The notes: generated by a model from the letters alone, not told the origin. A DNA stretch of 9,663 bases from Bacillota bacterium (GCA_012799115.1 JAAZLY010000253.1:1-9663); one strand, 5' to 3'. Numbered from the stretch's first letter, positions 1 to 6,357 are shown. Numbers and translations: made by a program.

Positions 1-75
1 AAACCAGCTGAACAGAATAAAATTGATGCTTTCCACCGCTTTTGCGGATACTTAAAAAAGGAGATGATTGCGTGA
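1..75 (+). CDS. C-terminal tail of an upstream gene (partial)
   Basis: Frame 1 is open from the window edge to a TGA at 73-75 and encodes 24 residues, beginning KPAEQNKIDAF and ending KKEMIA, a charged, helix-like tail. The TGA overlaps the GTG start of the next gene in a 4-base GTGA junction, the same junction seen between the adaptor and ATPase genes further on, which suggests a translationally coupled upstream gene. No family can be assigned from so few residues. Frame 2 is also open (ending at TAA 53-55, residues NQLNRIKLMLSTAFADT), so it is a competing possibility, as is no gene at all. A small CCGC-TTTT-GCGG hairpin lies at 36-47. Confidence 0.4.
   Translation, partial: KPAEQNKIDAFHRFCGYLKKEMIA
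58..63 (+). promoter_or_regulatory. Ribosome binding site deciding the GTG start of the aldo/keto reductase
   Basis: AAGGAG lies 8 bases before GTG 72. An in-frame TTG at 42 would give ten extra residues, but it has no Shine-Dalgarno and would place this AAGGAG inside the coding region. The protein from GTG 72 starts MKYRRLGRSGLKVS, which is where the aldo/keto reductase fold normally begins. Confidence 0.8.
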
Positions 76-1016
76 AGTATCGTAGACTGGGTCGTTCGGG
101 TCTCAAAGTCAGTGAAATATCCCTTGGAAGTTGGTTGACGTATGGTAAGTCCGTTGAAGATGATACTGCAACAAAAACAATTCAGCGGGCCTACGAACTA
201 GGCATCAACTCTTTTGACTCTGCCAATGTCTATGAGCGGGGTCAAGGGGAGATCGTAATGTCCAAGGCTCTTCGGGTTTTCCCTCGGGAATCCTATGTGA
301 TTACCACTAAAGCTTTCTGGCCGATGGGTGATGGTCCAAACGACCGCGGCTTGTCCCGGAAGCACATCTTCGAGCAGCTCCATGCGAGCCTGAAGCGGAT
401 GGAACTAGATTACGTAGACATTTTCTACTGTCATCGCTATGACCCAGAAGCTCCGGTGGAGGAGACGCTTCGCACTATCGATGATCTGATTCGCCAAGGC
501 AAGGTGCTGTACGCTGGCGTGAGCCAGTGGACTGCAGCACAGATCGAAGAAGCGGTTGCTGTGGCGGATCGCTACTTGCTTGATCGCATTGTAGTCAACC
601 AACCTGTGTACAACATGATTAATCGCTACATTGAACCGGAGATTATTCCGGTCAGTGAAAAGTATGGAATTGGTCAGATTGTCTTTTCTCCCCTAGCTCA
701 AGGAGTATTGACGGGTAAATATCGTGGTGGCCAGATTCCTGCAGGAACAAGGGCTTCCAATCCAGAGATCAGCAATTCGCTTCAGGATCTGATTGCCTCT
801 GGGGTGATGTCGAAGGTTGACGCCCTCGAGGACTTGGCTGGAGAGCTCGGAGTATCCTTTGCTGAGATGGCTTTAGCATGGACGCTTCGCCAACCAAATG
901 TAGCTAGTGCCTTGGTTGGGGCATCCCGCCCAGAGCAGATTGAGGCCAATTGCAAAGCAGTGAATGTGACCTTGAGTACAGAGACGCTGGAGAAGATTGA
1001 AGAGATTCTAGCCTAA
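72..1016 (+). CDS. Aldo/keto reductase, AKR6 (Kv-beta)-like
   Basis: A 314-residue cytosolic NAD(P)H-dependent oxidoreductase with a (beta/alpha)8 barrel, the usual family length. The start YRRLGRSGLKVS is typical. The catalytic tetrad is visible: D49 and Y54 (in FDSANVY), K80 (VITTK) and H121 (IFYCHR). GLSRKH at about 93-98 and the spacing throughout resemble voltage-gated K+ channel beta subunits and bacterial relatives such as YghZ. Kv-beta has Asn at the fourth tetrad position; this protein keeps His. The cofactor segments SPLAQGVLTGKY (about 206-217) and VGASRPEQIEAN (about 282-293) match the NADPH-binding loops of that group. These proteins reduce aldehydes and ketones, but the physiological substrate cannot be inferred. 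It may be the last gene of an operon that begins outside the window. A strong terminator follows 15 bases after the stop. Confidence 0.93.
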   Translation: MKYRRLGRSGLKVSEISLGSWLTYGKSVEDDTATKTIQRAYELGINSFDSANVYERGQGEIVMSKALRVFPRESYVITTKAFWPMGDGPNDRGLSRKHIFEQLHASLKRMELDYVDIFYCHRYDPEAPVEETLRTIDDLIRQGKVLYAGVSQWTAAQIEEAVAVADRYLLDRIVVNQPVYNMINRYIEPEIIPVSEKYGIGQIVFSPLAQGVLTGKYRGGQIPAGTRASNPEISNSLQDLIASGVMSKVDALEDLAGELGVSFAEMALAWTLRQPNVASALVGASRPEQIEANCKAVNVTLSTETLEKIEEILA

Positions 1017-1030
1017 AACAAGCGAAGAGG

Positions 1031-1061
1031 AGAGACAGGGCCCAGTGTCCTGTCTCTTTTT
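1031..1061 (+). terminator. Rho-independent terminator after the aldo/keto reductase
   Basis: The arms AGAGACAGG (1031-1039) and CCTGTCTCT (1049-1057) pair perfectly. G-U and C-G pairs extend the stem inward to a CCAGT loop (1042-1046), and a five-T tract follows (1057-1061). Bases 1032-1061 match 1731-1760 at 28 of 30 positions, so this terminator sequence occurs on both sides of the toxin-antitoxin cassette. Confidence 0.92.
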
Positions 1062-1063
1062 AA

Positions 1064-1092
1064 TCGACAACATAGTCGTTGGATGATATAAT
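1064..1092 (+). promoter_or_regulatory. Sigma-A-type promoter of the toxin-antitoxin operon
   Basis: A -35 of TCGACA (1064-1069, 5 of 6 to consensus) is followed by a 17-base spacer and a perfect TATAAT (1087-1092). TGA directly before the -10 makes it an extended -10. Transcription would start near 1099, leaving a leader of about 25 bases. The promoter begins only three bases after the preceding T tract, so the cassette is transcriptionally insulated. TAGTC (1073-1077) and GACTA (1095-1099) form an inverted pair straddling the -10, a possible operator for autoregulation. Confidence 0.82.
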
Positions 1093-1123
1093 TTGACTAG
1101 CAAAACTTTGGTGAGGTGATAGG

Positions 1124-1408
1124 GTGGATACGATTATTAGACCATCGGCAGATTTGCGCAATCATTATAGTGAGATTTCTCGCCAATGTAGGGAATCGAG
1201 GAGTGCTGTAATCATTACTGTAAATGGACGAGGTGATACAGCGGTCCTTGGGTTGCAGGACTACTTTCAAATGAAAGCCGAGTTGGAACTACTACGTGCC
1301 CTCTCCGAAGCGGAAGCAGATGTTAAGGGCGGACGGGTAGCACCGATTGCGGAATCCTTTGACCAGTTGCGCGCATCCCTACTAGAAAGAAAAGGCGATG
1401 AAGTATAG
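1124..1408 (+). CDS. Type II antitoxin, Phd/YefM family
   Basis: A 94-residue antitoxin. The N-terminal half (about 1-55: IIRPSADLRNHYSEI, then VIITVNGRGDTAVLGL and QDYFQMK) matches the Phd/YefM fold, which dimerises and binds its own operator. The charged C-terminal half (about 60-94) would wrap and neutralise the toxin. The GTG start at 1124 follows AGGTGAT (1114-1120), which is complementary to the 16S rRNA 3' end. The gene overlaps the toxin start by 11 bases, the usual coupling for such pairs. Family members repress their own promoter, more strongly in complex with toxin. Assignment rests on the N-terminal pattern and on the toxin partner. Confidence 0.87.
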   Translation: MDTIIRPSADLRNHYSEISRQCRESRSAVIITVNGRGDTAVLGLQDYFQMKAELELLRALSEAEADVKGGRVAPIAESFDQLRASLLERKGDEV

Positions 1409-1709
1409 AGTTTTACGGACGGACAAGGCTGAAGAACAGCTCAGAGATCTTGTGTTCTACATCGCCGCTGACTCTGGCGATGTGGATCTTGCCTTAGCGT
1501 ATCTAGATAAACTCGAAACCGCTATATTGCAGCTCGAATACTTTCCTGAGTCGGGAAACAGACCCAGATACTCTATCTTGAAGAACCAGGGTTATAGGGT
1601 GTTGATTGTTGAGCGACATCTTGTGTTCTATAAAGTCAATGAAGAAGAAAAATCCGTGATCATTTATGCCATCGTGGATGGACGGCGCGACTACCTGAAT
1701 CTGATCTAG
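1398..1709 (+). CDS. Type II toxin, RelE/ParE superfamily
   Basis: A 103-residue basic toxin. Helices fill the first half (AEEQLRDLVFYIAA, then LALAYLDKLETAILQL). The FPESGNRPRY turn, the strand GYRVLIVERHLVFYKV (65-80), and the closing IIYAIVDGRRDYL (88-100) are the standard RelE/ParE layout, including the terminal RRD (96-98). RelE relatives cut mRNA in the ribosomal A site and ParE relatives inhibit gyrase; the sequence alone does not decide between them. The ATG lies inside the antitoxin gene with only a weak AAAGG upstream, so toxin translation probably depends on antitoxin translation. The frame is full length and apparently intact. Confidence 0.88.
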   Translation: MKYRVLRTDKAEEQLRDLVFYIAADSGDVDLALAYLDKLETAILQLEYFPESGNRPRYSILKNQGYRVLIVERHLVFYKVNEEEKSVIIYAIVDGRRDYLNLI

Positions 1710-1730
1710 TAAAAGGGAGCGCGAGCCCCC

Positions 1731-1761
1731 GAGACAAGACCCAGTGTCCTGTCTCTTTTTT
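1731..1761 (+). terminator. Rho-independent terminator after the toxin gene
   Basis: GAGACA (1731-1736) pairs with TGTCTC (1750-1755). After one A-C mismatch the stem continues with GAC (1738-1740) against GTC (1746-1748) around the loop CCAGT, and the T tract runs to 1761. A weaker hairpin with a GCGA tetraloop (1715-1730) sits just before it. The terminator is a near copy of the one at 1031-1061. Confidence 0.9.
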
Positions 1762-1773
1762 AGTACGGTCATT

Positions 1774-1802
1774 TTGAGGCAGAGAGAACGAATCCATATT
1801 TA
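1774..1802 (+). promoter_or_regulatory. Possible weak promoter for the efflux operon
   Basis: TTGAGG (1774-1779) and TATTTA (1797-1802) are separated by 17 bases. The -35 is reasonable but the -10 matches consensus at only three positions. The terminator just upstream means the operon needs a promoter somewhere in 1761-1925, and this is the best match I see. A weak match would fit an activator-dependent promoter. Confidence 0.25.
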
Positions 1803-1804
1803 TG

Positions 1805-1878
1805 CAGGAAAGAAATCCATTTTGTGGAAAGGTAATAACAGGAAAAACCCCTCGTATCCAGCAATTCACAACAGGAAA
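1805..1878 (+). repeat. Three evenly spaced CAGGAAA direct repeats in the efflux operon leader
   Basis: CAGGAAA occurs at 1805-1811, 1839-1845 and 1872-1878. The start-to-start distances are 34 and 33 bases, close to three helical turns. The last two copies share the longer AACAGGAAA and are each followed within a few bases by an A-rich run and CCC. The 229-base stretch 1710-1938 holds no convincing gene. Confidence 0.5.
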
Positions 1879-1938
1879 GGAAAACCCTTTGGAGAAAACA
1901 CTTGGGAGAAGCGCATGTGTCCCTGAGGAGGTCAACAA

Positions 1939-3246
1939 ATGAACGAACCCATCGTGCCAGAACGTCTTCGGAAGCAGCAGAAGAAGCATAAGCCATCTGG
2001 GGCCAAGAAACAGTTCAGTCTGATCATCTTCGCAATCCTTGCCATTGGCCTTATTGCCTATGGTGCCTTTTATTTTTTTGTGCCAAAACAAGAGAAGTTT
2101 ACGCTAAACTTCTATACATTCGCTTCCGTTGGAACGCAGGATTTCTTGGAGACTCTCTCGGTGCGGGGAACGATTACTCCGAGGCAGGTTGTTTCCATTG
2201 AGCCGAAGATCGCCGGTAGCATTGAGGAAGTTTATGTTCAAGAAGGGCAAGACGTGGAGGAAGGCCAGCCCCTTTTGCGTCTGTACTCAGAGGAGGCTGT
2301 CGCGGAAAGAAATGCGGCTGAAACAGAACTTGGAGAGGCGAGGGCAAAGCTTGCCCAGTTGGGAGTGGACCAAGAGCTCGAAATGGAGGCAGAACGTGTC
2401 AAGGTTCTGGATGCCCAAGAACAGCTGAAGCAGGCGGAGGATCAGCTCGAGCTGCAGAGGATTCTCTATAGTTATGGGTCCATTGCCAGAGTGGAATTGG
2501 AAAGAGCGGAGCAAGACGTGGAGACTGCTCGGCGTAGGATCGCCCAAAGTGAGCGCGAGCTTGAGCTCCTGAGTCGTAAACATGAGGCGGATCAAGCTGC
2601 GATTAACAAAACAATTGCCATTAGTGAAGAAAAGCTCGCCAAGGCTCAGGAAAAGATGGCCAACTTTACGGTCACAGCGGCTTTCACCGGGAGGATTCTC
2701 TCTCTCAAACTCCCCGCTAATCGCATTGTTACAGCGCACCAGGACCTCGGTGAGTTAGCTGATTTAACGAGCCAAGTTGTGGAGCTACAGGTAGCCCCTG
2801 GCCAGACAGAACGTTTTGGGATAGGTACCCAGACTGATATCACTCTGGGGCAGACAGCCTATCAAGGTGAAGTCACGTATATCGCTCCCCAAGCCAAGCA
2901 AGGGACAGATGGTCCCACCGTATTGGTAAGAGTCGATTTTTTAGAAGAGGTTTCCCATCTGAGACCAAATAGTCAAGTGACCGCGAACATCCATTTGCAG
3001 TTACACAAAGACAGCCTTTACCTTCCCCGGGGAGCCTATTTAACGAGCGGTCAGCAACTCTTTGTCTATGTTATTGATGGCAATCAGGCCCGTAAACGAG
3101 ATGTACAGTTCGGTCTTCTGCAGGGCAATTCAGTGCAAGTCTTACGCGGCCTAGAGTTTGGTGAAGAAGTGATTATCAGTACCTATGACGCATTTAGACA
3201 TCTAGACGAGATCCAAATCTTGCCTGAAGGAGGGCATAAGCTGTGA
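1939..3246 (+). CDS. Periplasmic adaptor (membrane fusion protein) of a MacA/HlyD-type efflux system
   Basis: A 435-residue adaptor anchored in the inner membrane by one helix (about 25-48), with a basic cytosolic N-terminus. Next come the first half of the lipoyl/barrel-sandwich domain (about 76-116, containing SIEPKIAGSIEEVYVQEGQ), a long coiled-coil hairpin (about 118-242), the second lipoyl half (243-275, FTGRILSL), a beta-barrel domain (about 278-355) and a membrane-proximal domain (about 356-428, YLPRGAYL to GEEVIIS). This is the order of MacA/AcrA-like adaptors that join an inner-membrane transporter to a TolC duct. AGGAGGT at 1926-1932 supports the ATG. It is the first gene of the operon and overlaps the ATPase gene by four bases (GTGA). 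At the hairpin tip (about 172-184) the tip Leu of the RLS motif is kept but the Ser position reads Ala. Confidence 0.92.
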   Translation: MNEPIVPERLRKQQKKHKPSGAKKQFSLIIFAILAIGLIAYGAFYFFVPKQEKFTLNFYTFASVGTQDFLETLSVRGTITPRQVVSIEPKIAGSIEEVYVQEGQDVEEGQPLLRLYSEEAVAERNAAETELGEARAKLAQLGVDQELEMEAERVKVLDAQEQLKQAEDQLELQRILYSYGSIARVELERAEQDVETARRRIAQSERELELLSRKHEADQAAINKTIAISEEKLAKAQEKMANFTVTAAFTGRILSLKLPANRIVTAHQDLGELADLTSQVVELQVAPGQTERFGIGTQTDITLGQTAYQGEVTYIAPQAKQGTDGPTVLVRVDFLEEVSHLRPNSQVTANIHLQLHKDSLYLPRGAYLTSGQQLFVYVIDGNQARKRDVQFGLLQGNSVQVLRGLEFGEEVIISTYDAFRHLDEIQILPEGGHKL

Positions 3247-3938
3247 TTAGGTTAGAGGCGATCACTAGGGAATATTTCATGGGCGATGTTGAGATCCGTG
3301 CTCTAGACGACATTCACCTTACAATCCAAAGGGGCGAGTTTTTGTCGATCATGGGTCCTTCCGGCTCAGGCAAATCAACCTTGCTTAACATCCTGGGAGT
3401 TCTAGACCAACCGAGTTCTGGTAGTTACTACTTGGAAGATGTAGATATCACCCAGCTACGGGATAAGGAACTTGCCCAAGTCCGCAATCGCCATTTTGGC
3501 TTCATCTTCCAGAGCTATAACTTATTTCCTGAGCTCAGTGCCCTAGAGAATGTGATGGTACCTCTTATGTATGCGGGCAAGCCAAGATCGGAAAGGATCA
3601 GGCGGGCAGAGGAACTCCTGGCTAGCGTAGGGATGGGGCATCGTTTGAAGCACTTACCCACCCAGCTCTCAGGTGGAGAACAGCAGAGGGTTGCTATCGC
3701 CCGGGCTTTAGCTAACAATCCGACTTTGATTCTCGCGGATGAACCCACCGGTAACCTGGCTACCGACCAGGGAGCCGAGATCATGAATATTCTGCAGGAT
3801 CTAAATGCACAGGGAACGACTGTAGTTATTGTCACCCATGATCCTAGCATAAGTACCTATGGCAAGCGTTTGATCAAGCTGCGAGACGGCGCCATCGTTG
3901 AAGACCAGGCCATAGCCGAGATCAAAAAAGAGGCCTAA
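3243..3938 (+). CDS. ABC transporter ATPase, MacB/LolD family
   Basis: A 231-residue stand-alone nucleotide-binding subunit that powers the FtsX-type permeases encoded later in the operon. All motifs are intact: Walker A GPSGSGKST (38-46), Q-loop Q90 in FIFQSYNLFPELSALENV, signature LSGGEQQ (142-148), Walker B LILADEP (162-168, with E167 catalytic), D-loop in NLATDQG, and switch His H199 (VTHD). Length and motif wording are typical of the MacB/LolD/FtsE group that serves mechanotransmission-type exporters. The GTG start is preceded by AGGAGG at 3228-3233 and overlaps the adaptor stop as GTGA, so the two are translationally coupled. In E. coli MacB this domain is fused to the permease; here it is separate, as in LolD. 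Confidence 0.96.
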   Translation: MIRLEAITREYFMGDVEIRALDDIHLTIQRGEFLSIMGPSGSGKSTLLNILGVLDQPSSGSYYLEDVDITQLRDKELAQVRNRHFGFIFQSYNLFPELSALENVMVPLMYAGKPRSERIRRAEELLASVGMGHRLKHLPTQLSGGEQQRVAIARALANNPTLILADEPTGNLATDQGAEIMNILQDLNAQGTTVVIVTHDPSISTYGKRLIKLRDGAIVEDQAIAEIKKEA

Positions 3939-3951
3939 GGGAGGAAGCGAA

Positions 3952-5025
3952 ATGCGCAACAGAGAGACCAAGGTGTTTTATCTAACCGTACTTCTCGTTA
4001 GCTTGCTTCTGGGTTTTTTTGCCCAGGCAAGTGCCGAAGTATTGGAGCTCGGCGTAGAGGAAGCGGTTGAGATTGCCCTTGAGGAGAATCTTGATTTTCA
4101 AATCGCCACACTCGAGTGGCAGGGGGCAAAGGCCAAGCTCGATAGGGCTCAAATTGTCGGCGATGAAGATATGTTGAAAGAGGCCGAAGAGGAATGGGAA
4201 AAAGCCCAGGAGCTCTACGCAGAAAAGCGCAGTGACTTGCGGGAGCAAGTTCGCTCTAGTTACCAACAACTGCTGAAAAGTGAAGCTCTTGTGGAAAATG
4301 CGAAGGTTGCCCTGGAACGTGCCGCCAGCCAATTGGCCATGGATGAAAACAAGTACAAGGCCGGACTCCTCTCTACCCTCGACATCGAGCGCGCCCAGAA
4401 TAGCCTTTTTGATGCCGAGCACCGTCACAGCAAAGCTGTGATTGATTTAGAGACCCAGCGTATGCAATTTAACTCTGTTCTAGGCTTACCCCTTGAACAG
4501 CAGGTTGTTCTAAGCGAACGACTCTTGCTGGACTTTGTTCCCTTCAGCTATAGCCTGGAAGACTGCTATGCTCGGGCCCTGGAATTAGACCCCGGCGTGA
4601 CCAGGGCCAAAGAGGCGCTTCAGAAGGCCAGAGAAGGGGTCCTTGTTGCCCAGAGCCCCTTCACACCGAGAGTGGAACTAGAAGAGGCCATTACAAGGGA
4701 GAAAAAGGCTGAAATCGAGCTTAGGCAGGCTGAGCAAGCCCTCTATTTTAGAATCCGCGGAGACTACCTCGCTCTGCAGAACCAGGTGCATAATCTGGAA
4801 ATGTCAGAACGAACGATCAAATTGGAACGGCAGGCTTTAAAAGCTGAGGAGAGTAAGTACGCCGCCGGTGTCTTGAGTAACGCGCAAATTGTGGCCCAGC
4901 AAGAAAAACTGGCCAGCCTCGAGGAGCAATATAGTGCAGATTTATCCCTTTACACAGATGCTAGGATCAAGCTCTTGCAGACGATCGGTGTCCAGGAGGA
5001 ACTAGGTGAAGTAGATGAAGACTAA
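3952..5025 (+). CDS. Short TolC-family protein apparently lacking the beta-barrel segments
   Basis: A 357-residue exported protein with a signal peptide (residues 1-28, likely cleaved after ASA). The mature part is almost entirely helical and shows the twofold TolC repeat. Each half begins with an outer membrane efflux-type helix (GVEEAVEIALEENLDFQ at about 34-50; SLEDCYARALELDPGV at about 201-215) and ends with the hallmark helix (KYKAGLLSTLDIERAQ at 134-149; KYAAGVLSNAQIVAQQ at 302-317) closing on an Ala/Leu-rich run before VLGLP or QTIGV. Where TolC inserts two beta strands per half, only short linkers occur: about 68-75 (IVGDEDML) and about 234-242 (QSPFTPRVE). The length is well below the usual 430-490. 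It could be a periplasmic helical duct or adaptor extension, or a subunit of a mixed TolC trimer. The start has AGGGAGG at 3938-3944. Its 3' end overlaps the next gene by 11 bases. Confidence 0.85.
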   Translation: MRNRETKVFYLTVLLVSLLLGFFAQASAEVLELGVEEAVEIALEENLDFQIATLEWQGAKAKLDRAQIVGDEDMLKEAEEEWEKAQELYAEKRSDLREQVRSSYQQLLKSEALVENAKVALERAASQLAMDENKYKAGLLSTLDIERAQNSLFDAEHRHSKAVIDLETQRMQFNSVLGLPLEQQVVLSERLLLDFVPFSYSLEDCYARALELDPGVTRAKEALQKAREGVLVAQSPFTPRVELEEAITREKKAEIELRQAEQALYFRIRGDYLALQNQVHNLEMSERTIKLERQALKAEESKYAAGVLSNAQIVAQQEKLASLEEQYSADLSLYTDARIKLLQTIGVQEELGEVDED

Positions 5026-6346
5026 GTACCGCGCAAGTTTCAGCCTTGTAATCGTAATTGCCTTACTTGTCTTCTCCCCGGTTAGCTGGGCCGCTACAAC
5101 ACCCATCACCCTGGAAGAAGCACACCGGCTTGCTCTGGCGCAAAACGCGAGCCACGCTTTGTTTTTGTGGGAGCAAGATCTGTTTGAACAAAAAGAGGCA
5201 CTAAAGAAGCATCCACAAGTGGTCTTAAGGACTGATCCGGTCAGTGTAGCAGATGGTCACATTCAAGGGCCAAAAGGGACTCTGACAATGTCCATGCCTT
5301 TGGGAGACAACCTCGATTTAAGTGGCAAGGTGACCCTGGGAATGCATGACAAAGGTGTTCAGGTTACACCATCGGGGAGCCTAAACCTCGATTATCAGTT
5401 CTTCAGTGTGTCCGAGACATCCAGTGGTGGACCTAGCCCCGAAGAGAATCGACAGAAGCAAGTAAACAACCTAGTTCTTCAGACCGTCGATACACTTATT
5501 GAGCTTCGACAGAAACTTGATCTTCAGAGCTACGAAGAAGCCCGTTTAGGATACTTGGAGACGATGCTTGAGGCGGCGCGTCAAACTCCAGATTATGACG
5601 ATTTGGAGCTGCGCAAGGAGATTCGCGATCAACATGCAACCTTAGCCCTAGGAGCAGAGAAGATTGAAACACTGCAGCTTCGCTTGGCAACCATCCTAGG
5701 TACCTCGGGGATCACGTATGATCCGGTCTTTGTTGTACAAGAGCTCAACATCCAGCTCGATGAAGAAGTGCTCCAGGAAGACATGTTTGCTTCGAGTATC
5801 GCGCTGCGGGAAGCAAGAACTGCACTTGAGACTGCGCAAGAAAAGCTCGCTTTAGAACGCAGGAGTAGAGGTTGGGATGTGAATGCGAATGGTGCGATTT
5901 CCCTGAATCCTTCCTCGGAGTCGACGGGCCAGGATCCTTGGGGCTGGTCCATTGGCCTGAGTGCCACCAAGACTTTGTATCCTCGAAATGTCATTCTAGA
6001 AGAACTAGAACTCGCGGTTGCCAAAGGGGAACATGCGTTGGAGAATGTGGAAACATCCTTAATGACTGAACTACGAGGCGCCGTGCAAGGGGTAAGGGCC
6101 GCTCAGGATAGAAAGAAGCTTAAGGCAGATCATCTAGGGGAGGTCAGAGAGGATCTGGCTCTGCGCCATAGACAGTATGATGCCGGTCTAGTAACTCTTC
6201 TTCAAGTTGAGGACACCGCCTTGGATCTTAACCGAGCTGAGCTGGACTATGCTCACGAATCGATGTCCCTAGCCCAGAGCATTCTCAACTTGTGGAATGT
6301 GTGTGGTCGTGATGTGAGAACCCTAGTCTTTCAGGTCATTCAATAG
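5015..6346 (+). CDS. TolC-family outer membrane efflux protein (full length)
   Basis: A 443-residue protein with a signal peptide (about 1-27, ending in VSWAA). The start of the mature part, PITLEEAHRLALAQNAS, is the family's first helix. An amphipathic beta-rich block follows (about 88-131: GTLTMSMPLG, LDLSGKVTLGMHD, SGSLNLDYQFF), then helices with DTLIELRQKLDLQSYEEA (159-176). A second beta block lies at about 286-322 (WDVNANGAISL and WGWSIGLSATKTLYP), and a final helical pair contains YDAGLVTLLQVEDTALDL (388-405). Two strand blocks in two helical repeats is the TolC plan of a trimeric outer-membrane barrel with a periplasmic tunnel. The first half lacks the usual tyrosine-glycine turn of the second helix, so it is somewhat diverged. 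AGGTGA at 5004-5009 is the likely ribosome binding site, inside the preceding gene. Confidence 0.85.
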   Translation: MKTKYRASFSLVIVIALLVFSPVSWAATTPITLEEAHRLALAQNASHALFLWEQDLFEQKEALKKHPQVVLRTDPVSVADGHIQGPKGTLTMSMPLGDNLDLSGKVTLGMHDKGVQVTPSGSLNLDYQFFSVSETSSGGPSPEENRQKQVNNLVLQTVDTLIELRQKLDLQSYEEARLGYLETMLEAARQTPDYDDLELRKEIRDQHATLALGAEKIETLQLRLATILGTSGITYDPVFVVQELNIQLDEEVLQEDMFASSIALREARTALETAQEKLALERRSRGWDVNANGAISLNPSSESTGQDPWGWSIGLSATKTLYPRNVILEELELAVAKGEHALENVETSLMTELRGAVQGVRAAQDRKKLKADHLGEVREDLALRHRQYDAGLVTLLQVEDTALDLNRAELDYAHESMSLAQSILNLWNVCGRDVRTLVFQVIQ

Positions 6347-6352
6347 GGGGTG
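6346..6352 (+). promoter_or_regulatory. Ribosome binding site supporting a TTG start for permease 1
   Basis: GGGGGTG overlaps the last base of the preceding TAG and sits 5 bases before TTG 6358. Starting there gives ALWDQFKWSVRHSKRQLLES ahead of the first membrane helix, the expected N-terminus for this family. The next in-frame candidate start, TTG at 6364, is only two codons later and would change little. Confidence 0.7.
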
Positions 6353-6357
6353 AGAAC

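Noticed and set aside
42..71. TTG at 42 as the start of the aldo/keto reductase
   Set aside because: It adds ten residues unlike the family N-terminus and would put the AAGGAG at 58-63 inside the coding region; GTG 72 is correctly spaced from that site.
1744..1926. Open frame of 60 codons on the + strand before the adaptor gene
   Set aside because: It starts inside the terminator stem, has no ribosome binding site or recognisable composition, and overlaps the repeat-bearing leader.
1660..2091. Minus-strand open frame of 143 codons across the adaptor 5' end
   Set aside because: It is antisense to two well-supported genes and a terminator, and its product has no family-like pattern.
2287..2739. 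Minus-strand open frame of 150 codons inside the adaptor gene
   Set aside because: It mirrors the Leu/Glu-rich coiled-coil coding sequence, which routinely leaves the opposite strand open.
3982..4428. Minus-strand open frame of 148 codons inside the short TolC-like gene
   Set aside because: It is antisense to a clear helical-repeat gene, and its hydrophobic product simply reflects the charged codons of the sense strand.
4129..4677. Possibility that the short TolC-like gene is a frameshifted or deleted pseudogene
   Set aside because: The frame is continuous with a good start, signal peptide and balanced repeats. Strand loss at equivalent points in both halves with smooth helical junctions looks like a stable architecture rather than decay.
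5629..6024. Minus-strand open frame of 131 codons inside the full-length TolC-like gene
   Set aside because: Its Ser-rich, low-complexity product is typical of an antisense shadow, and it has no start signals.
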